Positions 52,601 to 64,000 are shown, counted from the first letter of the stretch. The stretch: DNA of 64,000 nucleotides from Antedon mediterranea (GCF_964355755.1 NC_092679.1:9302001-9366000), one strand, 5' to 3'. Program-made: numbers and translations. The notes: generated by a model from the sequence alone, not told the origin.

Positions 52601-54000
52601 AATGGTCTAAAACGTCTCCAAATGCGATTTGAAGCTAATCTGTACACTTTGATGTTTTTATGTTAACAAGTTTTTTCGAAAATCACAAAATGGTCTAAAA
52701 CGTTTCCAAATGCGATTTGAAGCTTTTCTTTACACTTTGGTGTTTTTATGTTAACAAGTTTTTTCGAAAATCACAAAATGGTCTAAAACGTCTCCAAATG
52801 CGATTTGAAGCTATTCTGTACACTTTGATGTTTTTATGTTAACAAGTTTTTTCGAAGATCACAAAATGGTCTAAAACGTCTACAAATGCAATTTGAAGCT
52901 ATTCTAAGCACTTTTGTGTTTTTATGTTAACAAGTTTTTTCGAAAATCACAAAATGGTCTAAAACGTCTGCAAATGCGATTTTAAACTATTCTTAGCACA
53001 TTGGTGTTTTTATTTAAACAAATTTTTTCGAAACTCACAAAATGGTCTAAAACGTCTCCAAATGCGATTTGAAGCTATTTTAAGCACTTTGGTGTTTTTG
53101 TGTTAACAAGTTTTTCGAAATGCTCAAAATGGTCTAAAACGTTTTTAAACACGATATTAAGCTATTTTGTGCTCTTTGGTGTTTTTTTGTGAAAAGTTTT
53201 AGCAAAATGCTCAAAATGGTCTAAAACGATTTCTAATGTGATTTTAAGCACTTTGATGTTTTTATGTTAACTAGTTTTTTCGAAAATCACAAAATGGTCT
53301 AAAACGTCTCCAAATGCGATTTGAAGCTATTTTAAGCACTTAGGTGCTTTTGTGTAACCAAGTTTTTTAGAAAATCACAAAAGGGTCTAAAATGTCTCCA
53401 AATGTGATTTGAAGCTATTTTAAGCACTTTGGTGTTTTTGTGTTAACAAGTTTTTCGGAAATCACAAAATTGTCTAAAACGTCTCCAAATGCGATTTGAA
53501 GCTATTCTGTACACTTTGATGTTTTTATGTTAACAAGTTTTTTAGAAAATCACAAAATGGTCTAAAACATCTCCAAATGCGATTTAAAGCTATTTTAAGC
53601 ACTTTGGTGTTTTTATGTTAACAAGTTTTTTCGAAAATCACAAAATGGTCTAAAACGTCTCCAAATGCGATTTGAAGCTATTTTAAGCACTTTGGTGTTT
53701 TTGTGTTAACAAGTTTTTCGAAATGCTCAAAATGGTCTAAAACGTTTCCAAATGCGATTTGAAGCTATTCTGTACACTTTGATGTTTTGTGTGAAAATTT
53801 TCTGTCGAAATGCTCAAAATGGTCAAAAACGTTTTTAAATACGATATTAAGCTACTTTGTGCTCTTTGATGTTTTTGTGTGAAATGTTTTATCGAAATGC
53901 TCAAAATGGTCTAAAACGGTTTCTAATGTGATTTCAAGCACTTTGATGTTTTTGTGTAACCAAGTTTTTCGAAAATCACAAAATTGTCTAAAACGTCTCC
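43611..54000 (+). repeat. Large segmental duplication within the array, copy B
   Basis: This is the downstream copy of 21118-31500, in register at 22493-22496 bp. The few-base drift comes from small indels, for example an extra TA in TATGTTATAACAAG near 49.11 kb. Private substitutions include ATTTATTCGAAACTC at 48001 and CTATGCAC near 50.82 kb. Upstream it continues into the segment matching 15.96-18.95 kb without the 3565-bp unit found there in copy A. At about 54.0 kb it switches to the order found at 26.5 and 49.0 kb. Confidence 0.86.
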
Positions 54001-57000
54001 AAATGCGATTTGAAGCTATTCTGTACTCTTTGATTTTTTTATTTTAACAAGTTTTTCGAAAATCACAAAATGGTCTAAAACGTCTCCAAATGCGATTTTA
54101 AGCTATTCTAAGCACTTTGGTGTTTTTATGTTAACAAGTTTTTTTGAAAATCACAAAATGGTCTAAAACGTCTCTAAATGAGATTTGAAGCTTTTCTGTA
54201 CACTTTGATGTTTTTATGTTAACAAGTTTTTTCGAAAATCACAAAATGGTCTAAAATGTCTCCAAATGCGATTTGAAGCTATTCTAAGCACTTTGGTGTT
54301 TTTATGGAAACAATTTTTTTCGAAAATCACAAAATGGTCTAAAACGTCTCCAAATGTGATTTGAAGCTATTCTGTACACTTTGATGTTTTTATGTTAACA
54401 AGTTTTTTCGAAAATCACAAAATGGTCTAAAACATCTACAAATGCGATTTGAAGCTATACTGTACACTTTGATGCTTTTATGTTAACAAGTTTTTTCGAA
54501 AATCACAAAATGGTCTAAAACGTTTCCAAATGCGATTTGAAGCTATTCTGTACACTTTGATGTTTTGTGTGAAAATTTTCTGTCGAAATGCTCAAAATGG
54601 TCAAAAACGTTTTTAAATACGATATTAAGCTACTTTGTGCTCTTTGATGTTTTTGTGTGAAATGTTTTATCGAAATGCTCAAAATGGTCTAAAACGGTTT
54701 CTAATGTGATTTCAAGCACTTTGATGTTTTTGTGTAACCAAGTTTTTCGAAAATCACAAAATTGTCTAAAACGTCTCCAAATGCGATTTGAAGCTATTCT
54801 GTACACTTTGATGTTTTTATGTTAACAAGTTTTTCGAAAATCACAAAATGGTCTAAAACGTCTCCAAATGCGATTTGAAGCTATTCTGTACACTTTGATG
54901 TTTTTATGTTAACAAGTTTTTCGAAAATCACAAAATGGTCTAAAACGTCTCTAAATGCGATTTGAAGCTTTTCTGTACACTTTGATGTTTTTATGTTAAC
55001 AACTTTTTTCGAAAATCACAAAATGGTCTAAAATGTCTCCAAATGCGATTTGAAGCTATTCTGTACACTTTGATGTTTTTATGTTAACAAGTTTTTTCGA
55101 AAATCACAAAATGGTCTAAAACGTCTACAAATGCGATTTGAAGCTATTCTGTACACTTTGATGTTTTTATGTTAACAAGTTTTTTCGAAAATCACAAAAT
55201 GGTCTAAAACGTTTCCAAATGCGATTTGAAGCTATTCTGTACACTTTGATGTTTTGTGTGAAAATTTTCTTTCGAAATGCTCAAAATGGTCAAAAACGTT
55301 TTTAAATACGATATTAAGCTACTTTGTGCTCTTTGATGTTTTTGTGTGAAATGTTTTATCGAAATGCTCAAAATGGTCTAAAACGGTTTCTAATGTGATT
55401 TCAAGCACTTTGATGTTTTTGTGTAACCAAGTTTTTCGAAAATCACAAAATTGTCTAAAACGTCTCCAAATGCGATTTGAAGCTATTCTGTACACTTTGA
55501 TGTTTTTATGTTAACAAGTTTTTCGAAAATCACAAAATGGTCTAAAACGTCTCCAAATGCGATTTTAAGCTATTCTAAGCACTTTGGTGTTTTTATGTTA
55601 ACAAGTTTTTTTGAAAATCACAAAATGGTCTAAAACGTCTCTAAATGCGATTTGAAGCTATTCTGTACACTTTGATGTTTTTATGTTAACAAGTTTTTTC
55701 GAAAATCACAAAATGGTCTAAAACGTCTACAAATGCGATTTGAAGCTATTCTAAGCACTTTGGTGTTTTTATGGAAACAATTTTTTTCGAAAATCACAAA
55801 ATGGTCTAAAACGTTTCCAAATGCGATTTGAAGCTATTCTGTACACTTTGATGTTTTGTGTGAAAATTTTCTGTCGAAATGCTCAAAATGGTCAAAAACG
55901 TTTTTAAATACGATATTAAGCTACTTTGTGCTCTTTGATGTTTTTGTGTGAAATGTTTTATCGAAATGCTCAAAATGGTCTAAAACGGTTTCTAATGTGA
56001 TTTCAAGCACTTTGATGTTTTTGTGTAACCAAGTTTTTTGAAAATCACAAAATTGTCTAAAACGTCTCCAAATGCGATTTGAAGCTATTCTGTACACTTT
56101 GATGTTTTTATGTTAACAAGTTTTTCGAAAATCACAAAATGGTCTAAAACGTGTCTCCAAATGCGATTTTAAGCTATTCTAAGCACTTTGGTGTTTTTAT
56201 GTTAACAAGTTTTTTTGAAAATCACAAAATGGTCTAAAACGTCTCTAAATGCGATTTGAAGCTTTTCTGTACACTTTGATGTTTTTATGTTAACAACTTT
56301 TTTCGAAAATCACAAAATGGTCTAAAATGTCTCCAAATGCGATTTGAAGCTATTCTAAGCACTTTGGTGTTTTTATGTTAACAAGTTTTTTCGAATATCA
56401 CAAAATGGTCTAAAACGTCTCCAAATGCGATTTGAAGCTATTCTGTACACTTTGATGTTTTTATGTTAACAAGTTTTTTCGAAAATCACAAAATGGTCTA
56501 AAACGTCTACAAATGCGATTTGAAGCTATTCTGTACACTTTGATGTTTTTATGTTAACAAGTTTTTTCGAAAATCACAAAATGGTCTAAAACGTTTCCAA
56601 ATGCGATTTGAAGCTATTCTGTACACTTTGATGTTTTGTGTGAAAATTTTCTTTCGAAATGCTCAAAATGGTCAAAAACGTTTTTAAATACGATATTAAG
56701 CTACTTTGTGCTCTTTGATGTTTTTGTGTGAAATGTTTTATCGAAATGCTCAAAATGGTCTAAAACGGTTTCTAATGTGATTTCAAGCACTTTGATGTTT
56801 TTGTGTAACCAAGTTTTTCGAAAATCACAAAATTGTCTAAAACGTCTCCAAATGCGATTTGAAGCTATTCTGTACACTTTGATGTTTTTATGTTAACAAG
56901 TTTTTCGAAAATCACAAAATGGTCTAAAACGTCTCCAAATGCGATTTGAAGCTATTCTGTACACTTTGATGTTTTTATGTTAACAAGTTTTTCGAAAATC

Positions 57001-57198
57001 ACAAAATGGTCTAAAACGTCTCTAAATGCGATTTGAAGCTTTTCTGTACACTTTGATGTTTTTATGTTAACAACTTTTTTCGAAAATCACAAAATGGTCT
57101 AAAATGTCTCCAAATGCGATTTGAAGCTATTCTAAGCACTTTGATGTTTTTATGTTACCAAGTTTTTTCGAAAATCACAAAATGGTCTAAAATGTCTC
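48008..57198 (+). repeat. About 5.02-kb higher-order repeat, nearly two units
   Basis: From 48008 to 53029 is 5021 bp, and the order then restarts: CTATACTGTAC monomer 49431/54450 (5019 bp), cassettes 48822/53843 (5021), 49602/54621 (5019), 51673/56692 (5019), and CCAATAGCGAT 52180/57199 (5019). Between 50379/55310 and 50981/55912 the offset is 4931 bp, meaning one 88-bp monomer was lost and then another regained. The second unit ends in a 351-bp deletion at about 57.2 kb. Confidence 0.84.
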
Positions 57199-58240
57199 CA
57201 ATAGCGATTTGAAGCTTTTCTGTACACTTTGGTGTTTTTATGTTAACAAGTTTTTTCGAAAATCACAAAATGGTCTAAAACGTCTCCAAATGCGATTTGA
57301 AGCTAATCTGTACACTTTGATGTTTTTATGTTAACAAGTTTTTTCGAAAATCACAAAATGGTCTAAAACGTTTCCAAATGCGATTTGAAGCTTTTCTTTA
57401 CACTTTGGTGTTTTTATGTTAACAAGTTTTTTCGAAAATCACAAAATGGTCTAAAACGTCTCCAAATGCGATTTGAAGCTATTCTGTACACTTTGATGTT
57501 TTTATGTTAACAAGTTTTTTCGAAGATCACAAAATGGTCTAAAACGTCTACAAATGCAATTTGAAGCTATTCTAAGCACTTTTGTGTTTTTATGTTAACA
57601 AGTTTTTTCGAAAATCACAAAATGGTCTAAAACGTCTGCAAATGCGATTTTAAACTATTCTTAGCACATTGGTGTTTTTATTTAAACAAATTTTTTCGAA
57701 ACTCACAAAATGGTCTAAAACGTCTCCAAATGCGATTTGAAGCTATTTTAAGCACTTTGATGTTTTTGTGTAACCAAGTTTTTCGAAAATCACAAAATTG
57801 TCTAAAACGTCTCCAAATGCGATTTGAAGCTATTTTGTGCTCTTTGGTGTTTTTTTGTGAAAAGTTTTAGCAAAATGCTCAAAATGGTCTAAAACGATTT
57901 CTAATGTGATTTTAAGCACTTTGATGTTTTTATGTTAACTAGTTTTTTCGAAAATCACAAAATGGTCTAAAACGTCTCCAAATGCGATTTGAAGCTATTT
58001 TAAGCACTTAGGTGCTTTTGTGTAACCAAGTTTTTTAGAAAATCACAAAAGGGTCTAAAATGTCTCCAAATGTGATTTGAAGCTATTTTAAGCACTTTGG
58101 TGTTTTTGTGTTAACAAGTTTTTCGGAAATCACAAAATTGTCTAAAACGTCTCCAAATGCGATTTGAAGCTATTCTGTACACTTTGATGTTTTTATGTTA
58201 ACAAGTTTTTTCGAAAATCACAAAATGGTCTAAAACATCT
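54780..58240 (+). repeat. 3464-bp higher-order repeat, copy 1
   Basis: This copy is followed by a second copy at exactly 3464 bp: CGAATATCAC variant 56391/59855, GTGTCTCC insertion 56148/59612, cassettes 55912/59376 and 56692/60156, GTTACCAAG monomer 57151/60615, landmark monomer 57697/61161, and the replaced cassette at 57771/61235. The 351-bp deletion near 57.2 kb is also in the second copy, so it happened before this duplication. Ends are approximate. Confidence 0.87.
57199..57222 (+). repeat. Junction of a 351-bp (four-monomer) deletion
   Basis: AAATGTCTCCAATAGCGATTT here continues as GAAGCTTTTCTG, whereas the parental order (52180) continues TAAGCTATTCTG. The continuation matches a second CCAATAGCGAT monomer at 52531. 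The spacing 52531-52180 is 351 bp, i.e. 87+88+88+88, and the landmark interval shrinks from 5019 to 4668 bp accordingly. The same junction recurs at about 60663 in the second 3464-bp copy. Confidence 0.85.
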
Positions 58241-61200
58241 CCAAATGCGATTTGAAGCTATTCTGTACACTTTGATGTTTTTATGTTAACAAGTTTTTCG
58301 AAAATCACAAAATGGTCTAAAACGTCTCCAAATGCGATTTGAAGCTATTCTGTACACTTTGATGTTTTTATGTTAACAAGTTTTTCGAAAATCACAAAAT
58401 GGTCTAAAACGTCTCTAAATGCGATTTGAAGCTTTTCTGTACACTTTGATGTTTTTATGTTAACAACTTTTTTCGAAAATCACAAAATGGTCTAAAATGT
58501 CTCCAAATGCGATTTGAAGCTATTCTGTACACTTTGATGTTTTTATGTTAACAAGTTTTTTCGAAAATCACAAAATGGTCTAAAACGTCTACAAATGCGA
58601 TTTGAAGCTATTCTGTACACTTTGATGTTTTTATGTTAACAAGTTTTTTCGAAAATCACAAAATGGTCTAAAACGTTTCCAAATGCGATTTGAAGCTATT
58701 CTGTACACTTTGATGTTTTGTGTGAAAATTTTCTTTCGAAATGCTCAAAATGGTCAAAAACGTTTTTAAATACGATATTAAGCTACTTTGTGCTCTTTGA
58801 TGTTTTTGTGTGAAATGTTTTATCGAAATGCTCAAAATGGTCTAAAACGGTTTCTAATGTGATTTCAAGCACTTTGATGTTTTTGTGTAACCAAGTTTTT
58901 CGAAAATCACAAAATTGTCTAAAACGTCTCCAAATGCGATTTGAAGCTATTCTGTACACTTTGATGTTTTTATGTTAACAAGTTTTTCGAAAATCACAAA
59001 ATGGTCTAAAACGTCTCCAAATGCGATTTTAAGCTATTCTAAGCACTTTGGTGTTTTTATGTTAACAAGTTTTTTTGAAAATCACAAAATGGTCTAAAAC
59101 GTCTCTAAATGCGATTTGAAGCTATTCTGTACACTTTGATGTTTTTATGTTAACAAGTTTTTTCGAAAATCACAAAATGGTCTAAAACGTCTACAAATGC
59201 GATTTGAAGCTATTCTAAGCACTTTGGTGTTTTTATGGAAACAATTTTTTTCGAAAATCACAAAATGGTCTAAAACGTTTCCAAATGCGATTTGAAGCTA
59301 TTCTGTACACTTTGATGTTTTGTGTGAAAATTTTCTGTCGAAATGCTCAAAATGGTCAAAAACGTTTTTAAATACGATATTAAGCTACTTTGTGCTCTTT
59401 GATGTTTTTGTGTGAAATGTTTTATCGAAATGCTCAAAATGGTCTAAAACGGTTTCTAATGTGATTTCAAGCACTTTGATGTTTTTGTGTAACCAAGTTT
59501 TTTGAAAATCACAAAATTGTCTAAAACGTCTCCAAATGCGATTTGAAGCTATTCTGTACACTTTGATGTTTTTATGTTAACAAGTTTTTCGAAAATCACA
59601 AAATGGTCTAAAACGTGTCTCCAAATGCGATTTTAAGCTATTCTAAGCACTTTGGTGTTTTTATGTTAACAAGTTTTTTTGAAAATCACAAAATGGTCTA
59701 AAACGTCTCTAAATGCGATTTGAAGCTTTTCTGTACACTTTGATGTTTTTATGTTAACAACTTTTTTCGAAAATCACAAAATGGTCTAAAATGTCTCCAA
59801 ATGCGATTTGAAGCTATTCTAAGCACTTTGGTGTTTTTATGTTAACAAGTTTTTTCGAATATCACAAAATGGTCTAAAACGTCTCCAAATGCGATTTGAA
59901 GCTATTCTGTACACTTTGATGTTTTTATGTTAACAAGTTTTTTCGAAAATCACAAAATGGTCTAAAACGTCTACAAATGCGATTTGAAGCTATTCTGTAC
60001 ACTTTGATGTTTTTATGTTAACAAGTTTTTTCGAAAATCACAAAATGGTCTAAAACGTTTCCAAATGCGATTTGAAGCTATTCTGTACACTTTGATGTTT
60101 TGTGTGAAAATTTTCTTTCGAAATGCTCAAAATGGTCAAAAACGTTTTTAAATACGATATTAAGCTACTTTGTGCTCTTTGATGTTTTTGTGTGAAATGT
60201 TTTATCGAAATGCTCAAAATGGTCTAAAACGGTTTCTAATGTGATTTCAAGCACTTTGATGTTTTTGTGTAACCAAGTTTTTCGAAAATCACAAAATTGT
60301 CTAAAACGTCTCCAAATGCGATTTGAAGCTATTCTGTACACTTTGATGTTTTTATGTTAACAAGTTTTTCGAAAATCACAAAATGGTCTAAAACGTCTCC
60401 AAATGCGATTTGAAGCTATTCTGTACACTTTGATGTTTTTATGTTAACAAGTTTTTCGAAAATCACAAAATGGTCTAAAACGTCTCTAAATGCGATTTGA
60501 AGCTTTTCTGTACACTTTGATGTTTTTATGTTAACAACTTTTTTCGAAAATCACAAAATGGTCTAAAATGTCTCCAAATGCGATTTGAAGCTATTCTAAG
60601 CACTTTGATGTTTTTATGTTACCAAGTTTTTTCGAAAATCACAAAATGGTCTAAAATGTCTCCAATAGCGATTTGAAGCTTTTCTGTACACTTTGGTGTT
60701 TTTATGTTAACAAGTTTTTTCGAAAATCACAAAATGGTCTAAAACGTCTCCAAATGCGATTTGAAGCTAATCTGTACACTTTGATGTTTTTATGTTAACA
60801 AGTTTTTTCGAAAATCACAAAATGGTCTAAAACGTTTCCAAATGCGATTTGAAGCTTTTCTTTACACTTTGGTGTTTTTATGTTAACAAGTTTTTTCGAA
60901 AATCACAAAATGGTCTAAAACGTCTCCAAATGCGATTTGAAGCTATTCTGTACACTTTGATGTTTTTATGTTAACAAGTTTTTTCGAAGATCACAAAATG
61001 GTCTAAAACGTCTACAAATGCAATTTGAAGCTATTCTAAGCACTTTTGTGTTTTTATGTTAACAAGTTTTTTCGAAAATCACAAAATGGTCTAAAACGTC
61101 TGCAAATGCGATTTTAAACTATTCTTAGCACATTGGTGTTTTTATTTAAACAAATTTTTTCGAAACTCACAAAATGGTCTAAAACGTCTCCAAATGCGAT

Positions 61201-61700
61201 TTGAAGCTATTTTAAGCACTTTGATGTTTTTGTGTAACCAAGTTTTTCGAAAATCACAAAATTGTCTAAAACGTCTCCAAATGCGATTTGAAGCTATTTT
61301 GTGCTCTTTGGTGTTTTTTTGTGAAAAGTTTTAGCAAAATGCTCAAAATGGTCTAAAACGATTTCTAATGTGATTTTAAGCACTTTGATGTTTTTATGTT
61401 AACTAGTTTTTTCGAAAATCACAAAATGGTCTAAAACGTCTCCAAATGCGATTTGAAGCTATTTTAAGCACTTAGGTGCTTTTGTGTAACCAAGTTTTTT
61501 AGAAAATCACAAAAGGGTCTAAAATGTCTCCAAATGTGATTTGAAGCTATTTTAAGCACTTTGGTGTTTTTGTGTTAACAAGTTTTTCGGAAATCACAAA
61601 ATTGTCTAAAACGTCTCCAAATGCGATTTGAAGCTATTCTGTACACTTTGATGTTTTTATGTTAACAAGTTTTTTAGAAAATCACAAAATGGTCTAAAAC
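58241..61700 (+). repeat. 3464-bp higher-order repeat, copy 2
   Basis: This is the second tandem copy. Its left edge near 58.20-58.25 kb looks like the crossover joint: AACATCTCCAAATGCG, normally found in the monomer with TTTTTTAGAAAATC and followed by ATTTAAAGC (as at 61.7 kb), is here followed by ATTTGAAGCTATTCTG, as at the start of the first copy. After about 61.70 kb the order instead follows the 60895-64000 unit shared with the window start. Confidence 0.85.
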
Positions 61701-64000
61701 ATCTCCAAATGCGATTTAAAGCTATTTTAAGCACTTTGGTGTTTTTATGTTAACAAGTTTTTTCGAAAATCACAAAATGGTCTAAAACGTCTCCAAATGC
61801 GATTTGAAGCTATTTTAAGCACTTGGGTGTTTTTGTGTTAACAAGTTTTTCGAAATGCTCAAAATGGTCTAAAACGTTTCCAAATGCGATTTGAAGCTAT
61901 TCTGTACACTTTGATGTTTTGTGTGAAAATTTTCTGTCGAAATGCTCAAAATGGTCAAAAACGTTTTTAAATACGATATTAAGCTACTTTGTGCTCTTTG
62001 ATGTTTTTGTGTGAAATGTTTTATCGAAATGCTCAAAATGGTCTAAAACGGTTTCTAATGTGATTTCAAGCACTTTGATGTTTTTGTGTAACCAAGTTTT
62101 TCGAAAATCACAAAATTGTCTAAAACGTCTCCAAATGCGATTTGAAGCTATTCTGTACTCTTTGATGTTTTTATGTTAACAAGTTTTTCGAAAATCACAA
62201 AATGGTCTAAAACGTCTCCAAATGCGATTTTAAGCTATTCTAAGCACTTTGGTGTTTTTATGTTAACAAGTTTTTTTGAAATCACAAAATGGTCTAAAAC
62301 GTCTCTAAATGAGATTTGAAGCTTTTCTGTACATTTTGATGTTTTTATGTTAACAAGTTTTTTCGAAAATCACAAAATGGTCTAAAATGTCTCCAAATGC
62401 GATTTGAAGCTATTCTAAGCACTTTGGTGTTTTTATGGAAACAATTTTTTTCGAAAATCACAAAATGGTCTAAAACGTCTCCAAATGTGATTTGAAGCTA
62501 TTCTGTACACTTTGATGTTTTTATGTTAGCAAGTTTTTTCGAAATTCACAAAATGGTCTAAAACGTCTACAAATGCGATTTGAAGCTAATCTGTACACTT
62601 TGATGTTTTTATGTTAACAAGTTTTTTCGAAAATCACAAAAGGGTCTAAAATGTCTGTAAATGCGATTTGAAGCTATTTAAAGCACTTTGGTGTTTTTAG
62701 GTTAACAAGTTTTTTCGAAAATCACAAAATGGTCTAAAACGTCTACAAATGCGATTTGAAGCTATTCTAAGCACTTTTGTGTTTTTATGTTAACAAGTTT
62801 TTTCGAAAATCACAAAATGGTCTAAAATGTCTCCAAATGCGATTTGAAGCTATTCTAAGCACTTTGGTGTTTTTATGGAAACAATTTTTTTCGAAAATCA
62901 CAAAATGGTCTAAAACGTCTCCAAATGTGATTTGAAGCTATTCTGTACACTTTGATGTTTTTATGTTAGCAAGTTTTTTCGAAAATCACAAAATGGTCTA
63001 AAACGTCTACAAATGCGATTTGAAGCTAATCTGTACACTTTGATGTTTTTATGTTAACAAGTTTTTTCGAAAATCACAAAAGGGTCTAAAATGTCTGTAA
63101 ATGCGATTTGAAGCTATTTAAAGCACTTTGGTGTTTTTAGATTAACAAGTTTTTTCGAAAATCACAAAATGGTCTAAAACGTCTACAAATGCGATTTGAA
63201 GCTATTCTAAGCACTTTTGTGTTTTTATGTTAACAAGTTTTTTCGAAAATCACAAAATGGTCTAAAACGTCTCCAAATGCGATTTGAAGCTATTTTAAGC
63301 ACTTTGGTGTTTTTATGTTACCAAGTTTTTTCGAAAATCACAAAATGGTCTAAAATGTCTCTAATAGCGATTTTAAGCTATTCTGTACACTTTGATGTTT
63401 TTATGTTAACAAGTTTTTCGAAAATCACAAAATGGTCTAAAACGTCTCCAAATGCGATTTTAAGCTATTCTAAGCACTTTGGTGTTTTTATGTTAACAAG
63501 TTTTTTTGAAAATCACAAAATGGTCTAAAACGTCTCTAAATGCGATTTGAAGCTTTTCTGTACACTTTGATGTTTTTATGTTAACAACTTTTTTCGAAAA
63601 TCACAAAATGGTCTAAAATGTCTCCAAATGCGATTTGAAGCTATTCTAAGCACTTTGGTGTTTTTATGGAAACAATTTTTTTCGAAAATCACAAAATGGT
63701 CTAAAACGTCTCCAATAGCGATTTGAAGCTTTTCTGTACACTTTGGTGTTTTTATGTTAACAAGTTTTTTCGAAAATCACAAAATGGTCTAAAACGTCTC
63801 CAAATGCGATTTGAAGCTAATCTGTACACTTTGATGTTTTTATGTTAACAAGTTTTTTCGAAAATCACAAAATGGTCTAAAACGTTTCCAAATGCGATTT
63901 GAAGCTTTTCTTTACACTTTGGTGTTTTTATGTTAACAAGTTTTTTCGAAAATCACAAAATGGTCTAAAACGTCTCCAAATGCGATTTGAAGCTATTCTG
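60895..64000 (+). repeat. Higher-order repeat segment matching 1-2985
   Basis: This segment starts in register with position 1 and runs to the window end with one additional 88-bp monomer at about 62.70-62.80 kb (CTACAAATGCG with GCACTTTTGTG, following a TTTTTAGGTTAAC monomer). From 63947 it begins an ordinary CTCCAAATGCG monomer identical to the first bases of the window, so the unit closes on itself at about 3.05 kb. A private change is CGAAATTCAC near 62.54 kb. Confidence 0.85.

Larger units (their letters stand above)
1..64000. repeat. Satellite DNA array of 87-88 bp monomers, entire window
   Basis: Every line of the window is made of the same 87-88 bp monomer in one orientation, with no unrelated insert. 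Monomer starts can be followed by the CG of the TTTTCGAAAA palindrome, which recurs every 87 or 88 bp, with occasional 77-78 bp short forms. A consensus monomer has about 27 G+C in 88 bp (31%). At ~87 bp each, the window holds about 735 monomers. Both window edges lie inside the array, so its full length is unknown. Known biology: long AT-rich tandem arrays with higher-order structure are typical of eukaryotic centromeric, pericentromeric or heterochromatic satellites. I infer this class here but cannot place the family, organism or chromosomal position from sequence alone. Confidence 0.98.

Noticed and set aside
1-64000. CRISPR array
   Set aside because: There are no short identical repeats separated by unique spacers; the whole 87-88 bp period is repetitive, and units are kilobases long with no adjacent cas-like genes.
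1-64000. CENP-B box
   Set aside because: TTCG occurs in each monomer, but the rest of the mammalian motif (an A at its fixed place and CGGG) is absent. I found no CGGG box.
1-64000. Telomeric repeats, rRNA or tRNA genes
   Set aside because: No TTAGGG or TTTAGGG-type runs, no rRNA-like conserved blocks and no tRNA cloverleaf were seen; every stretch is accounted for by satellite monomers.

Overview
The whole 64 kb window is one uninterrupted tandem satellite DNA array. I found no gene, RNA gene, transposon, CRISPR array or unique spacer. The basic monomer is 87-88 bp, about 31% G+C, always in the same orientation (roughly 735 copies). It has a fixed layout: the palindrome TTTTCGAAAA, a half with A-tracts about 10 bp apart, a T-rich half, and the palindrome TGTTAACA. 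A megasatellite of this kind, with long higher-order repeats (HORs) and large internal duplications, points to a eukaryotic centromere, pericentromere or other constitutive heterochromatin. I do not recognise the family and cannot name the organism.

Monomers differ from one another by substitutions and small indels, but their order recurs almost perfectly over thousands of bases. The clearest HOR is a 36-monomer, 3123-bp unit present three times in tandem (6862-16230). A rare landmark monomer carrying CGAAACTCAC occurs 18 times. Its spacing shows that unit length drifts along the array: 2962, 4688, 3123, 3123, 4148, 1307, 2258, 3638, 5019, 3648, 3551, 1448, 5189, 3639, 5021, 4668 and 3464 bp.

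Layout. 1-6861: irregular HORs, whose first ~2.98 kb recurs at 60895-64000. 6862-16230: three 3123-bp units. About 15.9-31.5 kb: HORs of about 3.6-5 kb, duplicated at about 41.96-54.0 kb at an offset of 22.49 kb; upstream the offset becomes 26.06 kb because one 3565-bp unit differs. 30.5-36.0 kb: an 8.66-kb-offset copy of 21.9-27.1 kb. 36.0-41.3 kb: the most scrambled stretch, with short partial units and an out-of-register rearrangement at 37.86-37.94 kb. 41.3-43.6 kb: a 1114-bp tandem duplication. 48-57 kb: about 5.02-kb HORs. 54.8-61.7 kb: two 3464-bp units.

These nested, near-identical periodicities fit repeated unequal crossover and gene-conversion-like homogenisation. Small changes include recurrent deletions of exactly 10 bp between short direct repeats, and substitutions that often fall at the three CpG sites of the monomer. 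The short reading frames found here run through successive 87-bp monomers and are artefacts of the repeat. All counts, offsets and boundaries come from reading by eye, with no alignment software.
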